From assembly GCA_009741485.1 (NCBI GenBank), contig VKON01003822.1, positions 1 through 64,000 of the forward strand: a DNA stretch of 64,000 bases. Direction: 5' to 3'. This DNA is from Malurus cyaneus samueli. Taxonomy: Eukaryota; Chordata; Aves; Passeriformes; Maluridae. Position numbers and translations under genes: made by a program. Each line of letters opens with the position of its first letter. The stretch's first letter is position 1. Below the pieces are notes generated by a model. It searched no databases and was not told where the DNA came from. It was given only the letters and a program-made list of their open reading frames with translations. This document shows positions 47,010 to 59,345 of this stretch, one piece after another.

Positions 47010-47754
47010 GTGCAAAGGTAAAACCCCACAAAAGTTTTTGTCCTGGCACCATCAGTGTGGGAGCAGTTACTGTAGGGGTTCATTTTTGTATCCTGGCTCT
47101 GCGAGACTGAAAGAATGTGATCATGCATATACCTAGGAAAGAAAGTGAGTCATCTCATTGTTGGCAGTGCAGTTTATAGGCTGCAAAAGATAGTCTAAGT
47201 ACAGAATTGGCTCTTTCTTCTAGAATCTTTTCAGTGGAACCAGTTGCTGAATGTTTTTAGTTTTGTAACTCAAATGGGATGTAGCTGGATGCTTTGGACT
47301 CTGTGAGAATGAAAGTGTATGAAGGTACATAGAGCTGAACGAGAAAGGACATAGATGCATTAGTGGTGCAGTTTATAAGCTGCACAGAAAAAGTGATAGC
47401 TTTTTGTCCTAGGACCTTTTGTATGGGAGCAGTTGCTGGATGTTTTAAGTTTTGAAACTGGGCTCTGCAAGAGTGAAAGAATGTGATGGTACATGCAACT
47501 AAACAGAAAAGCACCTATCTTCAGGGTGGGTGTTGTAATTCAAAGAATGTGAGTTGCATGTGAAGCCAGCAAGAACTTTCTCAGCTGGCACCTTTTGTGA
47601 CCAAGATTTTTGTCTGACATTTTCAATTTTTGTAGCTGAGCTCTGTGAGAGTGAAAAAATGTGATCGTACATTCATCTGGAAAGAAAAAAAACATAGCAC
47701 CAGTGTGTGTCTGTAGTGCAGTTCACAGGCTGAAAGGGAAAGGTGATGTCCCAT
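47010..47754 (-). repeat. 187-bp satellite, reverse orientation, diverged
   Basis: Units marked by GTTTATAGGCTGCA-like blocks at about 47171, 47369 and 47716, and by GTGTGGGAGCAGTT near 47053. Spacing is roughly 175-198 bp. Confidence 0.65.
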
Positions 47755-48464
47755 TCTTTCACTCTTGCAGAGTCAGAATCCCAAAGAAAACCCCTCCACT
47801 AACTGTTCCAACAGTACAGGTGCTAGGACAAAGAACTCTTATTGACTTTTACCATCCCAGTGTCGCCATTCAACAGCTCCACATTGATGGCAGTGTGTAC
47901 TCGCAAAAGAAGTAAATGTTCCATGGTTAAACCATCACAATGTGCACATCCAAAGTTGAAAATGTCTAGTCACTACTGGCAAACAAAATGTTCCGGTAAA
48001 AAAACCCTTTCACTGACCTTCCCCTTCAATTTGCAAACTTGTATTTGAACCACAATTGAGTGGCAGTCACCTTCCACCTGCAGCCTGTAAACTGCACAAA
48101 TCCTATGGTTCTCTGCATTTTCCTTCTCAGCTATATATACAGTAATATTATTTTGCTCTCGCAGAGCCAAGGGACAAAATTGAAAATGTCAGACAAAAAT
48201 CTCAGTCACAAAAGATGCCAGGGGATAAAGTTCTTTCTGGCTTCACATCTAACTCACACCCCTTGAACTGCATTACATACCCTGGAACTATGCACTTTCC
48301 TTCTCAGCTATATGTACCATCATACACTTTCAATCTCACAGAGTCCAAAGTGTCCATCTACATCTCACACAGAAAAATGTGCCAAGACAGAGGCAGTTGC
48401 TGGATCACTCATAGCCTTTCAGCTACACACAACACACTAGTGCGATGTGCAATTCTTCTCAGTT
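47755..48464 (+). repeat. 187-bp satellite, forward orientation again, diverged
   Basis: From about 47755 (TTCACTCTTGCAGAGTCAGAATCC) the blocks are again in forward sense: ACAGGTGCTAGGACAAAGAACTC, TTTTACCATCCC, then CCCTTTCACTGACCTTCCCC near 48004. Confidence 0.6.
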
Positions 48465-48927
48465 TGTCCTGGTTCTGGCCAGGACAGGTTAGGTTTTTTT
48501 CAGTAGCCAGGAGGGGGCATGGCCAGGACCCAGAGGTTATTCTATACCACCTCCCATCACTGCAGGGGGTGGGGGAAAGGGACTCTTCTGGTAGAGAAGG
48601 GGTTCCTTCCGGTCAAGAAAACATGGCTGAGTGAGCCATCTGGTATTGCCTGAGTTGTTTGGGTTTTTTTTTGTGAATAATTTATTTTCTTATACCCACT
48701 GTCATTAGTATTGTTGCTGTTGCTGTTCATTTTCTTATCTCATTGCTGTTTCCAGTAATTTTTTATTATCTCAACCTGTGAACTTTGCCTTTTGAGCCTC
48801 CAGTTCTCTCCTTCCTGCCACAGCAGGAAGGGGGAGGGGAAAATGGGAATGAGAGAGAGTGGCAGTGTGGTTTGGAAAGTCTCTGTGGAGGCAGTGAATT
48901 GGGGACTACCATTGCTAAACCATAACA
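48465..48927 (+). mobile_element. Solo LTR of the TGTCCTGG family in satellite
   Basis: 463 bp from TGTCCTGGTTCTGGCCAGGAC to GCTAAACCATAACA, with flanking CAGTT (48460-48464) and CAGCT (48928-48932), a 5-bp duplication with one mismatch. Satellite continues across the insertion (TCTCAG / CTACATGTGCCATCA). Structure matches abundant songbird solo LTRs. Confidence 0.8.
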
Positions 48928-49037
48928 CAGCTACATGTGCCATCACATTTTTTCACCCTCGCAAAACCAAGTTTCAAACCTTAAAATGTCAGGGACCTGG
49001 TCCCATTCTAAAGATCCTAGAACAAACAGCCATCGCT
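48928..49037 (+). repeat. 187-bp satellite remnant
   Basis: CACCCTCGCAAAACCAAGTTTCAAACC block followed by CATTCTAAAGATCCTAGAACA, continuing the forward-oriented array up to the next LTR. Confidence 0.55.
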
Positions 49038-49475
49038 TGTGAGCGTCCCGGGGCCCTGGCCCCGCCGCACCCCGCGGGAAAGACGACACGAGACTCTGAG
49101 AGGCAGGTCCAGTTTCTTCTTTATTAGTCTCTCTTCCAGCTCTTTAGCTATAGATCTCAGCTCTAGTGATTTCAGCTTCATAGTGAATTCAGCTCTCTGC
49201 TCTCTACTAGCTACCAGCATCCTTTATATATGCTTTTCTCATCTCCCGGTTCCCTAAATACACCAATCACACAGGCCCAGCCAGATGACACAGCCAGGCA
49301 CTCCCAATAGTCCATGTAGCATGTTCTAGCTGTGATTGGTAGATATTTCATCTTTCCAATCCCGTCCAACCTCCGTGGCTAGCCGCGTCACCCAGATCGA
49401 GTCTGCGCTGTTCAATCTTATTTGAGTCCAGGCTGCTTCCAAGCCCAGCCCCCCCCCACCGAGAGTAGGAAAACC
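49038..49475 (-). mobile_element. Antisense ERVK-type LTR related to 45691-46126
   Basis: Reverse complement matches the nested LTR: CTTCTTTATTAGTCTCTCTTCC (the polyadenylation region), GCATGTTCTAG, CCGTGGCTAGCCGCGTCACCC and GAGTCTGCGCTGTT. Its 3' end is at 49038 (TGTGAGCGTCCC). The 5' end is uncertain, about 49475. Sequence beyond it could be ERV internal sequence or flank. Confidence 0.7.
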
Positions 49476-51875
49476 TGGATAGGGGAGAACCCAGACAACC
49501 TATTCTCAGACCAACTATCCTGAGAGAGTAATGTTATGATTATAATGCGGTTGACGAAATCAACGCTCTTGTCAGTAAAAGCGCCGGAGTGAGGTCTTTA
49601 GAATCTCGAATCTCTATAGTGGATCTCATACCCTATGCCCTATTTTACGCCGCCCCCTCCAGGGCTTGCCATTAGAAAGATTTTGGAGCACCATGTTGGT
49701 CTGGCTTGCCGCGATGCTCCTTCTTTCCTTCTCCTCCTTCTTTCCTCTCCGTCTCCACGTCATTCGATGCAAGTGTCTATTCAATAGGATGCCACCTAGA
49801 ATTCCTTTTCATGAGTGATTACAGCAGCTACCTATACTGTGTAAATTGGCTTATTTCTAAATTTCATAAAATAAATGCGAGCAACCTGCAGTGACTGTGT
49901 GATGTGCTTTGTGCTTGTATGACTTGTCATAGTCACTAAAGTAAATCTTTATAAAGAATATCACTGTATGATGATCTCAGAGATTTTGCAGCATGCGTGA
50001 TCAGCGGCATTGGAGAAGCTGCTCTTCTTGAAAGGAAAGAACCAAAGGCATACTTAATGTTTTTATTTTCTGATGAGCCCCTTTCTTCGTGCCTGTGGAT
50101 TGTGATTTTTCTTACACACATCAGACAGAATTAACATTTTCATCATTAAAGATTCTTTTCTGATACATGAGATCTTGTCTATTATGTCTCCATTAGTTGC
50201 AGCACATAATAGAGGTAATAGAGTAAAACATGCTGGCCCTCCCATATGCAACTCACACAAAAATTGTGACAATATAACCAGGAATTTCTAATTTTAATGT
50301 ATGGGCTTCGATGTCAATTGTTTGTTACTTTTGATAATTGTTTAATTTGTTTTGGATTATACACTATCACCTTGAAGTCTTTAGCTTATGCTAATAGCTG
50401 GCTTAAAATGGCTGGTTCAAATTTTGTTTTTAAAAGGATGATACTGGATCTGCAAGGTAATTTCTCTCCCATGCATGTATGAATTAGGCAGCAAAGACTT
50501 AATTTCCGTGCACACTTTCCCAACAGTAATGCAAAAAATCAGCAAGTTTCTAAATATCTCACGACACAGCACCTCATATTATCATATTACTGTAAGGACA
50601 AATCCTGTTTTAAGGTCTGTGCTTGTCAACTTGCTTATAGATTTGAGACACTTAAGTTAATGGGCTTGGGAGGAAAAAACTTGTGAAGTATAATGATCAG
50701 ACTAGCTAAGCAAGCATATGTCTGCTGTCTCAAGAAACATTGTAGGCATCGATATTTAATCTTAAAAATGTTTAATTAAAAAATATCAAAAGTTTAAATA
50801 GATTTAATAAATTACATATCAGACTGAATCAATGATAATTTGAACTGAAAATTCAGGATGTTTTCTGTCAGCAAAGCAACGGAAATCTCAGCAGAATAAT
50901 TTGATAAAAATTGATTACCTTTAATTCTACAACAACTTGTATTGATTAAAATGCATAACTCTAAAAACATGGAAAAGAAATTGGTGAGCTTTTCTCTAAA
51001 TTTTAATTGGTTTAAGACAGCATAAAATAGAATGAAACATCACTAACCTACGTAATTCTAATACCTATCTTACATTTGTTTTGATGGTCTTCATTTACCC
51101 TTGTTTAAATCAATTCAATTACCTGTAAGCCCTTTGGACTGAGATGGGAACATAATGCACAATAGTTTCATTTCCATTCTCGCATGGGTTAGGGCATTGA
51201 GATAATAGTGTATACCATTTATGAGTTTACTTAATATAATAGATCTCTCATAGCAAAAAGGTCAATGAAAGTGGTTCTTATTTTCTTTTGTTATTTAAAA
51301 TTTGATAATTGCAGTAATGTATACAGTTATGTGTAAAACGCTTTTCTGAAGCTTTGTACGAGCACAGCAGGAGATTGGCAGTCATAATTTCAACCCCAGT
51401 TGATACTTTTATCTGAACATAGGAATAGGTATTGCTCAGGATATATCCTCGCAGTGTGTTGATTCATAAACTACGCAGATCATTCACAGAATAGAAAAAC
51501 ATCAGAGTTTGCTTAGTCACATGTGGGTAGAGGTAGACGAAAGCACTTGTAAATCCAAGGTACCGTGGCTTTGCTCCTTCATCAGAAAAAACAAGTAAAG
51601 AACAACAGGATATGAAATGTGGATGAAAATCTTGGATCATTCTCACATCAGACAGGAAATAGCTTGCTTGGCCCATATTGTGTAGAAAGTAGTTCGGGGT
51701 GTTCCCATATCCAGTCCAGGCCATCACTTCTTCTCTTGCTTGCAAGCAGTTATGATTGAATCACATTGAGCTGTGTGCCTTCGTGAACGAGATAAAGAAA
51801 AATAATAAAGAATAAGAGCTTGTTTTGAACAAAGTGTTTTTGGTGTCAAATTTATGTTTTAATTTTTCCTCATAG
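49476..51875. other. AT-rich, single-copy-looking region; no gene recognised
   Basis: The only long stretch in the window without an obvious second copy. Open frames are below 95 codons. The longest uninterrupted one is 51464-51745 on the minus strand (93 codons, no ATG at its listed start, TGA upstream). No transposon signature was recognised except that 49476-49900 might be internal sequence of the antisense ERV. Confidence 0.5.
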
Positions 51876-51935
51876 AATATTCGTGTTCAGGACCTTGCAC
51901 CGTCGGATCTGTAATATCCTTCGCCTAAGCAGCAG
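51876..51935 (+). other. Candidate 60-nt exon just before the copy 3 junction
   Basis: A pyrimidine-rich acceptor (TTTTAATTTTTCCTCATAG) and a strong donor (CAG|GTAAGC) bracket 60 nt. One frame is open throughout (IFVFRTLHRRICNILRLSS); the other two contain stops. I do not recognise the peptide. It could be chance. Confidence 0.3.
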
Positions 51936-51944
51936 GTAAGCATG

Positions 51945-52620
51945 GGCGGTTCACACTGGAGCAGAGATCCCAGCAGCTCCCCAGAGAATACCCTCCAAGG
52001 GCCACTCGTGATTTGTCAATCTGGGGGCGGATCAGTGCCGCAAAAGTGCCCCGACACTTGCCCCAAGAGTACGGGTTGCCTGGAACAGGTGAAGTCCCAG
52101 GAGCGGGCAATTTTTCTAAGCAGTCCGAAAAGAATATGTAATTTGGGAAGGGCTACCGTAGCCTGCGACCTGTCAACGGCACTAAGGAAAGTTGGGCACC
52201 CCTGAAACGAAATTTGCCTAAAGCCCCAGACCATCTTTGGAGCTTTCAAGAGAGCAATGCGCGAGGTAGTGTGCCCAGACTCCCAGGAGCTCGTTCCAAG
52301 CTCGGATGTTTGCCCACGGGAAGAGATGAATGCTGAGGGCAACCCCAAGACTTCCCAAAGTTAGGAAAACATTTGTCCAATCGAGGCAGGCCTCTTCTGG
52401 AAGCTACCGAGACTTTCGAGAACTCCAAAAGGGTGGATCCTCTGGAGGCACTAAACGTGTAGTCCCAATCCTGCAGGTACCATCACCATGCTGTCCAATG
52501 TAGAGGTGGAAAACCATCTGGAATCTTCCAGGATTCGGCCATCACCACAAGTGTAGCCATCCCGGAGTGGTGAAATGTTGAACAGTGACCATAATCCTCT
52601 ACTGTAGACCCTTGAGTGCT
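51945..52620. repeat. 146-bp tandem repeat, 5'-truncated start of copy 3
   Basis: Alignable with about 6965-7745 of copy 1 but with frequent small deletions. Marks the duplication breakpoint: everything left of this point in copy 1 (LTR, ERV end, fold-back element, earlier units) is missing. Confidence 0.7.
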
Positions 52621-52710
52621 GAAAGGCAATAATGCACTCCCCAGGGCCTTCCGCTAGCTGAACAACTCACCCTCGGTGCAGTCCCCAGAGAAGTTTCCAT
52701 CTGAATCGGC
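52600..52710 (-). mobile_element. CR1 LINE fragment, antisense (copy 3)
   Basis: Degraded counterpart of 7712-7858; GCTAGCTGAACAACTCACC and TTTCCATCTGAATCGG remain. Confidence 0.55.
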
Positions 52711-53377
52711 CTGTGAACTTCGATCCATTCAGTTACCTGTGTGAGAGAACTGGAGTACAATATACAGAAAACATAGGCCTGAATGCGTTGGTGAAGGAAG
52801 ACCCAGTAAATCCACCCAGCCAACATCAGAGATTGGTTGAAGAGGGGCCGAGGGCTCACTGTGACCCAAGGCTCTTGCTCATCCCTCCGTCCCCATTCCT
52901 TAAGAATTTCGCCTAATACTCTTGTCCATTGTTTCAATCTTTTATGTTTTCTGTAATCATAGTATTACCCAAACAGGGACAAGCTAGAGGGACTGTCCCA
53001 CCCGTTTGCTGCCTGGCACAATCAACGCGGACACTGCTACAACGATTCTGCAGGTTTGGCAACCAGGGAATCAAACATGCCAACTGGCTCCCGCTGAAGA
53101 AAGTGTCAGCCAGAAAGAAGGGCAGGGACGAAAAGAACAGTGCCCACTGCAACCCGACCTATCCATCGCCTGCCACCAGAAGAACTGCGAGCCGGAGACA
53201 GAAGTGTAAAGTAATGCATTGGTGCTTTGATTTCTTCCCTGGGCAACATCGTTTAAGCACACTCAACCTCTCTCCACCCTGTGCCTCTGACACTGGACAA
53301 AGCAGCGCTGCCGGAGCCAGCAGTCCCGGACACATCCCGACCATCCCCGGACATCACTGATCCCTTTCCCCTCCCAG

Positions 53378-53480
53378 CACAAAGACAGTGAGACGAATCA
53401 AAAGTCCAGAGGTCCTTCCAGCTACATCAGGGGTCCTCAACCACACCATTGCTGTCTACCCGTGCCTCCCAGCCCTCTGC
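53378..53480 (+). pseudogene. USP36/USP42-like exon remnant (copy 3)
   Basis: After the acceptor CTCCCAG, the words AAAGACAGTGAGACGAATCA, AGCTACATCAGGGGTCCTCA and CTGTCTACCCGTGCCTCCCAG match the exon at 8582. Several deletions destroy the frame and part of the QQAY motif is lost. Recognised only through collinearity. Confidence 0.6.
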
Positions 53481-54850
53481 CTCTGCCCAGCACGCAACAG
53501 AGCGGCAACACTGCCGGCGGGAGAAGCTTGGCTCAAGCACCCCAGCACCCCCTGTCATTGTTGTTGGGTGGGGTGCGCGAGGTCCAGCCCCTGTCAAAGG
53601 CTTCACGAGCACCTCACACCTCCTGGTTCTGTCCCATACCATTGTCGCCCGCCAAGTCATCACCGCCTCATGCTGATGCCTGAGCTGCCTCCCAGGCCTC
53701 CACCACATTAGAACGGTGGTCAGTCAAAGCTGCCTCCAGCTGCCATATGCATGCAATGACCAACAATGAAAGAAAATGCAGATTAACAGGACTTGTCTGC
53801 ACCACCAAAAGGTCGGAGTCGAAGCCCTGCTAATAGAAACATATCACTCTTGCCCGGAGGGCCCCAGCAATGCCGGTCCTCCCATTTGTCTCTTGTGATG
53901 AGCCCTGCACTCCCTCGGCCAAAAATGTATAGAACCATGGAGAATTTATGTTGGGGCCAGTGAAGCTCCATCGCCGCCCCTGGGAGCAATTTGACACGCC
54001 CAGGGCAACACGTGGACTTTGCACTCATGTGCAACGTCAGGCCGGCAGAGCTGGGGGGGGGTGAAGTTCCATGACACCCGTCTGCCGATCCTATTGAGCG
54101 GCTTTTGTTCCGGATGAAATCCCACAGCGTTGGTTGCACGTGCAGGGAAGGGCGTCACGCCCAAATCAATAACTTCATCACATTCACAGCTTGGAAGCAG
54201 CATAACCTGGGCGTGGCCCACGCCTCAGAAGGTTGAGGCAATCTCCTGAAGTAATTCTTTCTCCCCACCCCAGACCTGAGTCACTTATCTTATCGCCATC
54301 AACTTGCAGTCAGGCTCCATCAGGCCCCATTCAGGTGTGCTTCAGCAGCTTTTTTATACAGTCTGCATAAAGTAAATATCTAAAAAAATTTAGTAAAACC
54401 ATAATTTTGAGTCTACAACATGGGGAGGGAGGAGAGACTACACTGGTCATGCCTGACTCCTCGCGACATCCTTCTTCCTTGTTAGAAACAAAACAAGCAC
54501 GAGCCCAGAGATCAGAGTCCCGGGCCACAGTCACCCTACGGGGCCAAACGACAAACAGAATACTCTCAAAGCGCCCCCAAATTCCCATCATCCAAACGTC
54601 CCACAAATTCACCTCTCAACCACAATACTGCCGTGACACAGCCAAGCCAATAAGCTGGAGTACATCTGCCAGCCCAAAGCAAGCTCCATGTCACCACACC
54701 ACGAGAGGCCAAGCATAGGTGCCCCCACGCTGGAGCCAAGAACCAACCTACCTCAAGCAAGCTACGAATTCCAGCCAGAAGCCGTGCCAGTGTATGCTGG
54801 AGCGAAGAGATCCTGGCCATGCATGGGGGCACTGCCAAGGTGGCCACCCG
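53481..54850 (+). other. USP-like downstream region (copy 3)
   Basis: Collinear with 8731-10290 but deletion-rich. At 54005-54165 it resembles copy 2 (28125-28265) more than copy 1. Confidence 0.4.
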
Positions 54851-55110
54851 GGGGCGGCCAGTACACATAAAGTTGCTAGCTACGTCCCCATAGAAGACTC
54901 TAATCACTGCAACTTAACACTGAAAGCTTGCCACCTTGTAAAATAAATGTACCGACATATTCAGTAGATACATCTTAAACATTTGACAGTGACCTCCAAA
55001 TGACTATTTCAAATGCCGCCACACCAAAAGTCCCTGGATGGAAAGAGTTGCCACCTACCCCCGAGGGCGAGCCGATCATCTGCACACTCAGCTCTGAGGC
55101 ACTATCGCCA
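54850..55110 (+). repeat. 187-bp satellite, first block (copy 3)
   Basis: Collinear with 10295-10560. Confidence 0.6.
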
Positions 55111-55391
55111 TGCTGAACACACAACATTTAAATGATAGGATCCACAGAGTTCCTGTACTCGGGTCACCACAGAAATGAAACGACTCAGTATACCAAAAGT
55201 ATTAATACTGCAAATCAGAACTTGTAAGATAATACAACATATCTTCCTATACACTATCAACATAACAGCCTATCCCAACTAGCAAACTTAAACCGTTGTG
55301 TAATACCAATATTACTTCAAGAAAAGGAATTAGAAGAGAAGAAAGTCAGAAAAAGATAAAAACACACATATAGCTACCATTCTCCTAGTCC

Positions 55392-57655
55392 AGGGGATAA
55401 CCCAAGAGGGGGCAGGGTCAAGACACCGATCTCATGGTCAGCCTTTAAATCGCCTGGCCCCAGACCCTCTCCAGAGGGACTCGTCACTCACCAACTCAGA
55501 AGCTGGGTAGGCGACGAGGCACTGTGTGCAGACTGACAGACCACCGTGGGCTGGGCGAGCGGGCTCTAGCCTGGGGTGCATTTCACTGCCTTGCCAGGCA
55601 AAGGCGACCTCCCCTCGTATATCCTTCGAGTTGAAACGGGAGTCGAGAGTGTCTTTTGGAATCTCAGGGTGGCCAAAAAAAACGAGACAAGGCAAATGTT
55701 ATACCTGGCTTCAAAAAATCAGAGACCAATTTATTTGAAGATTACGAGAAGGTGAGAAGGAGAAGGGAGAGCGAGGAGACGGGTCTAAAGAAGGAGAGAG
55801 AGAGAAGGTCCAGTGAGAACGGTCTAAGAAGAGTGGAAGAAAAGAAGAAAGAGAGAGAGAAAGAGAGAGAGAGCCAAGAGCAGGTAAAGCACCCAGTGAC
55901 GGTCTCCAGGTCCCCACGAGGTCCCTCAGGCAAGCCTGGTAGGGAGAGTGTCTCTCAGGTGTCTCTAGGAGGAGACTTTAATAAGTCATTCAAAGCGAGT
56001 GTGCAGCCAGAGGGGAGTTAGAAAGCTTATGTTCAACTGACAGCCATGAGCAGCAGCCTGTACCGGTCTCACCTCTAGAACAGGCGCGATCATCCGTAGC
56101 GCAGTCCATATGTTCTCAAAGCACCCTAGGATTGGGAACTGGCACTTTTCCACTTTAAACCTGGCTCAGACTCCTGAGCAGAAAGCCCCCCTTGTCTCCG
56201 CCTGTGAATAGTCAACGGAGACAGTCCACGGCTTCCATAAGGACTCTCACACACCCCGTGCTCACGAATGTCGGCAAGATCACTCAACACGATCCCACGG
56301 CGATGAAGTAGCCATGCGTCAAAGCGGTAGCATACACCGGAAATAGAACAGAGACAGAAAGGGAGAGAAAGAAAAGATAGGGAAACGAAGAGGGAAGAGA
56401 TATTTACAATTATTGAGCACCATAGACGATAAGTTTGGAAGCCAACATTGCTAGCATAACTTCAATCAAAAATAATAAAAACAAACAAAGTTTACATCCA
56501 AACACAAAGGGAAATGACTGAATGAGAAACTGGAGAAACATCCATCCTATATCAAGCGAGGACACAAAAAAAAGGATAATCAATCAGATTATGCATGTCA
56601 TTATAAAAATAATTGCGTTAATCGCCTCATCATTCTCCAGTTTATGATGTAAGAATGCCTGACAAAACATAAGCTAATTAAAAACTAAAATCAAAGGAAA
56701 CGAGGGAATGACCCAGAAGTGTTCAAGGACACTCGTGGCGTGGCACCACCAAAAAGTGTGTCCACCAATTTAAGTTCAACACCTTCTTACTCTCTAGGAC
56801 ATGAGTAATTTCTTCACATTGTGATGAACGGTATCAGGTTTCTGGCCTGTATTTTTATTTTTTTCCAAAGATTTGATCAGTCCGGTGAAGCAACAATGCC
56901 TCACCAGTGAGTTTCATTCCAATGGGGAGCGTAATTGGTTTATCAAGCGAATAGGATGCAGGAGTATTAAGAAACAATGGAGCTGATAAAGAAAAATCCA
57001 TCCTTGATTTAGAGAAATTACAAACAGCAAAATTGAAGATTTGGTATCCAACTAAGCTCTCTATCACGATATCTTGTCACAGGCATCATACATACGCAAA
57101 CCATGCCTATAACCATGCACTGTTTGGATTATCTTGTAGGAGATTCATAAAGTGGACAGATTTTGTCATATCGAACACAAATCTTGAGCTCAGTGTGTTA
57201 TTCAGCCAGACAACCCTGTGTTCACGGTACGGACAATACAAGCTCAATATAACTTGTTGCCCATTTTGCTTACTAATTGACGGCCCATTGCTTATGTTCA
57301 AAAGGAATAAAGACATTTTACAATGATTTAGTTCCAAAGATAGAGAATTTGATACGATGAAGCTTACGTAGGTCACAACGAAGGCTAACCAAAATCACCA
57401 CGTGATATTCCCTTTTCAAAATTCAAGTGCATGGTCCCAAATAATTTTCCGAATCATGAAAGAACTTTCGCTAATGCTAAATCACTAAGAGCCAAGAGAT
57501 ATCTATCTGGCAGCATTAAGTGCAGGGTCTTTTGTCAGCCTTTTCCAATCTGTAGAGTGATAGCAGCCCACTGGTGCTCTAAGCACATGGAATCCAATAT
57601 CATTAATACTTCGAATCAATGCATTCAAGATCCCAACCTTGTTCAACACCACCGT
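55392..57655. mobile_element. 2.3-kb insert, uninterrupted form (copy 3)
   Basis: Same sequence as 29705-31110 joined to 35283-36395, confirming that the two pieces in copy 2 belong together. Holds a GA-rich tract near 55790-55870. No coding domain, LTR-like ends or target duplication recognised. Confidence 0.55.
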
Positions 57656-57679
57656 GTTATTCTTGTAACTATGTCTCAA

Positions 57680-58578
57680 AGTTCCCCACACACACAGGCT
57701 ATCCCAAATCTATGAAACATCTGTCCAGTCCTGAACACTTCTACAAAAACATACTGCATAAATTTCAGGAAGCCACCTTTAATCGCACCAAACTAAAAAT
57801 TAATACACCAGCATGCTTGCACACAAAGGTGCCAGACAGAAAGAACGTTGCTCGATGATACGTTCCTGGCAGCCTATACATTGTACCACAACTACTGAGA
57901 CTAGGCCTTGCCTTGCCAAAGAAAAAGACAGCGATACATTTGGGACCAGCTTGAAATTTGGAGATCCAGTCAAAAGATAATACAGGGATACCCCACAAAA
58001 AAAAAAAACCCCAAAAAAAAACCAACAAAAGAGCACAACTGAAAACTCGACTGACCTTAACCTCCCCAGGCAACCCCGTATCATCTGCAGCCATTCAGAG
58101 ACACCATCTAGGTGCTTCCTAGCAAGGAAAGTCTGTTCCCACTTCTGACCACCTCAAATTTTGAAATCCAATCAAAAATTCTATACAACTGGGATGCGCC
58201 TTCAGAAGAGGCAAGGACAGAAATTCCTTGTCACCTACCTCCTCTGGGCACCCAGTCCATCTGCTGCCACAACCGGGATAGTGTTTCATCCTAAGTGAAG
58301 GGCACATGTCACCACTTCAGAATCAACGCAAAACAAATTAACAATCCTACTCAAATAAAGGCTACAGAGATGCGTCCACACAACGAAAAGGCATGGACAG
58401 AAGCGGTTGGACCAACCACTCCCTGGCCCTCAAGATCGCACGACCAAAACTGTGGCTGTGGTGGCATTCCCCCCTCCTTCCTCCAGGCTGCATGTGCGAT
58501 CGAAAATCTGTGTAGGCCTTGCCTTGAAACAGCATCTGGCTCAGCTTCAAGATATCAGCAAACATGTCGCTCAAGAAT
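57680..58578 (+). repeat. 187-bp satellite, second block (copy 3)
   Basis: Collinear with 10930-11910 and 36426-37361. Confidence 0.65.
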
Positions 58579-59205
58579 TGCTAAAAAGCTGCGTTTCTCC
58601 TTATGACCACCTTGTCAAACGTCCACTGCCTGAAGGCAATAACATTCATGTTCACCTTCAAACAAAAGCTCCTGACCAAACTGTGGCCAAAAGAAACACT
58701 ATAATGAAAAGACTCTATAACAAAAGGGTTAAAAGTACTATGTTAATAGCATAGCGGACCACAGGTGATACCCTCAGAAATCAATGCGGCCCCTTGCACA
58801 TACACGCTGTAATATATGTACAAGTTAACATATGCATCAAGTTGCGCATCAACCTTGTACTATTCACAGGACCTCCGCTTTGTATAAGTATGAGCTGAAT
58901 ACATGTCGCATAGTGCTTCTGGAGTCGGCAGGGGTCTCCAGGATGAATAAGCAGGCCTATAACTCTTCCAAGGGTTAAACTTTGATCTACTTTTCGCTAC
59001 GCCTCCGAATCTCTTGCTTCATCCAAGTCCTGAGGCCTAGTTCCTGGCCCAGTCTAGGGACCAGGGCAGGAGCTAATCACAGATGTCCCTCTTATCTTTC
59101 GGCCCTCACCTCCCATCTGCACTCGAGTTGCCTAACATTTCCCTCTACCTGCCTTAACTCAGCAAAAGTGTTAAACAAACAGTGATTGTTAAATCAACTT
59201 CAGCA
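58579..59205 (-). mobile_element. Antisense ERVK-like LTR (copy 3)
   Basis: Counterpart of 11911-12596 with deletions; GCTAAAAAGCTGCG and TCAACTTCAGCA ends are recognisable. Confidence 0.65.
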
Positions 59206-59345
59206 AAAGCACTTACAAGTAACCCTCAGTTGGCTGCTGTTGAAACAGACACGCGACAAAAAATAACAGAACACAAATACACAACTACAACCCATTATAT
59301 ACAGAGTGACTTTATCTATTAGGAACAAAGTATAATTTGGCAAAA

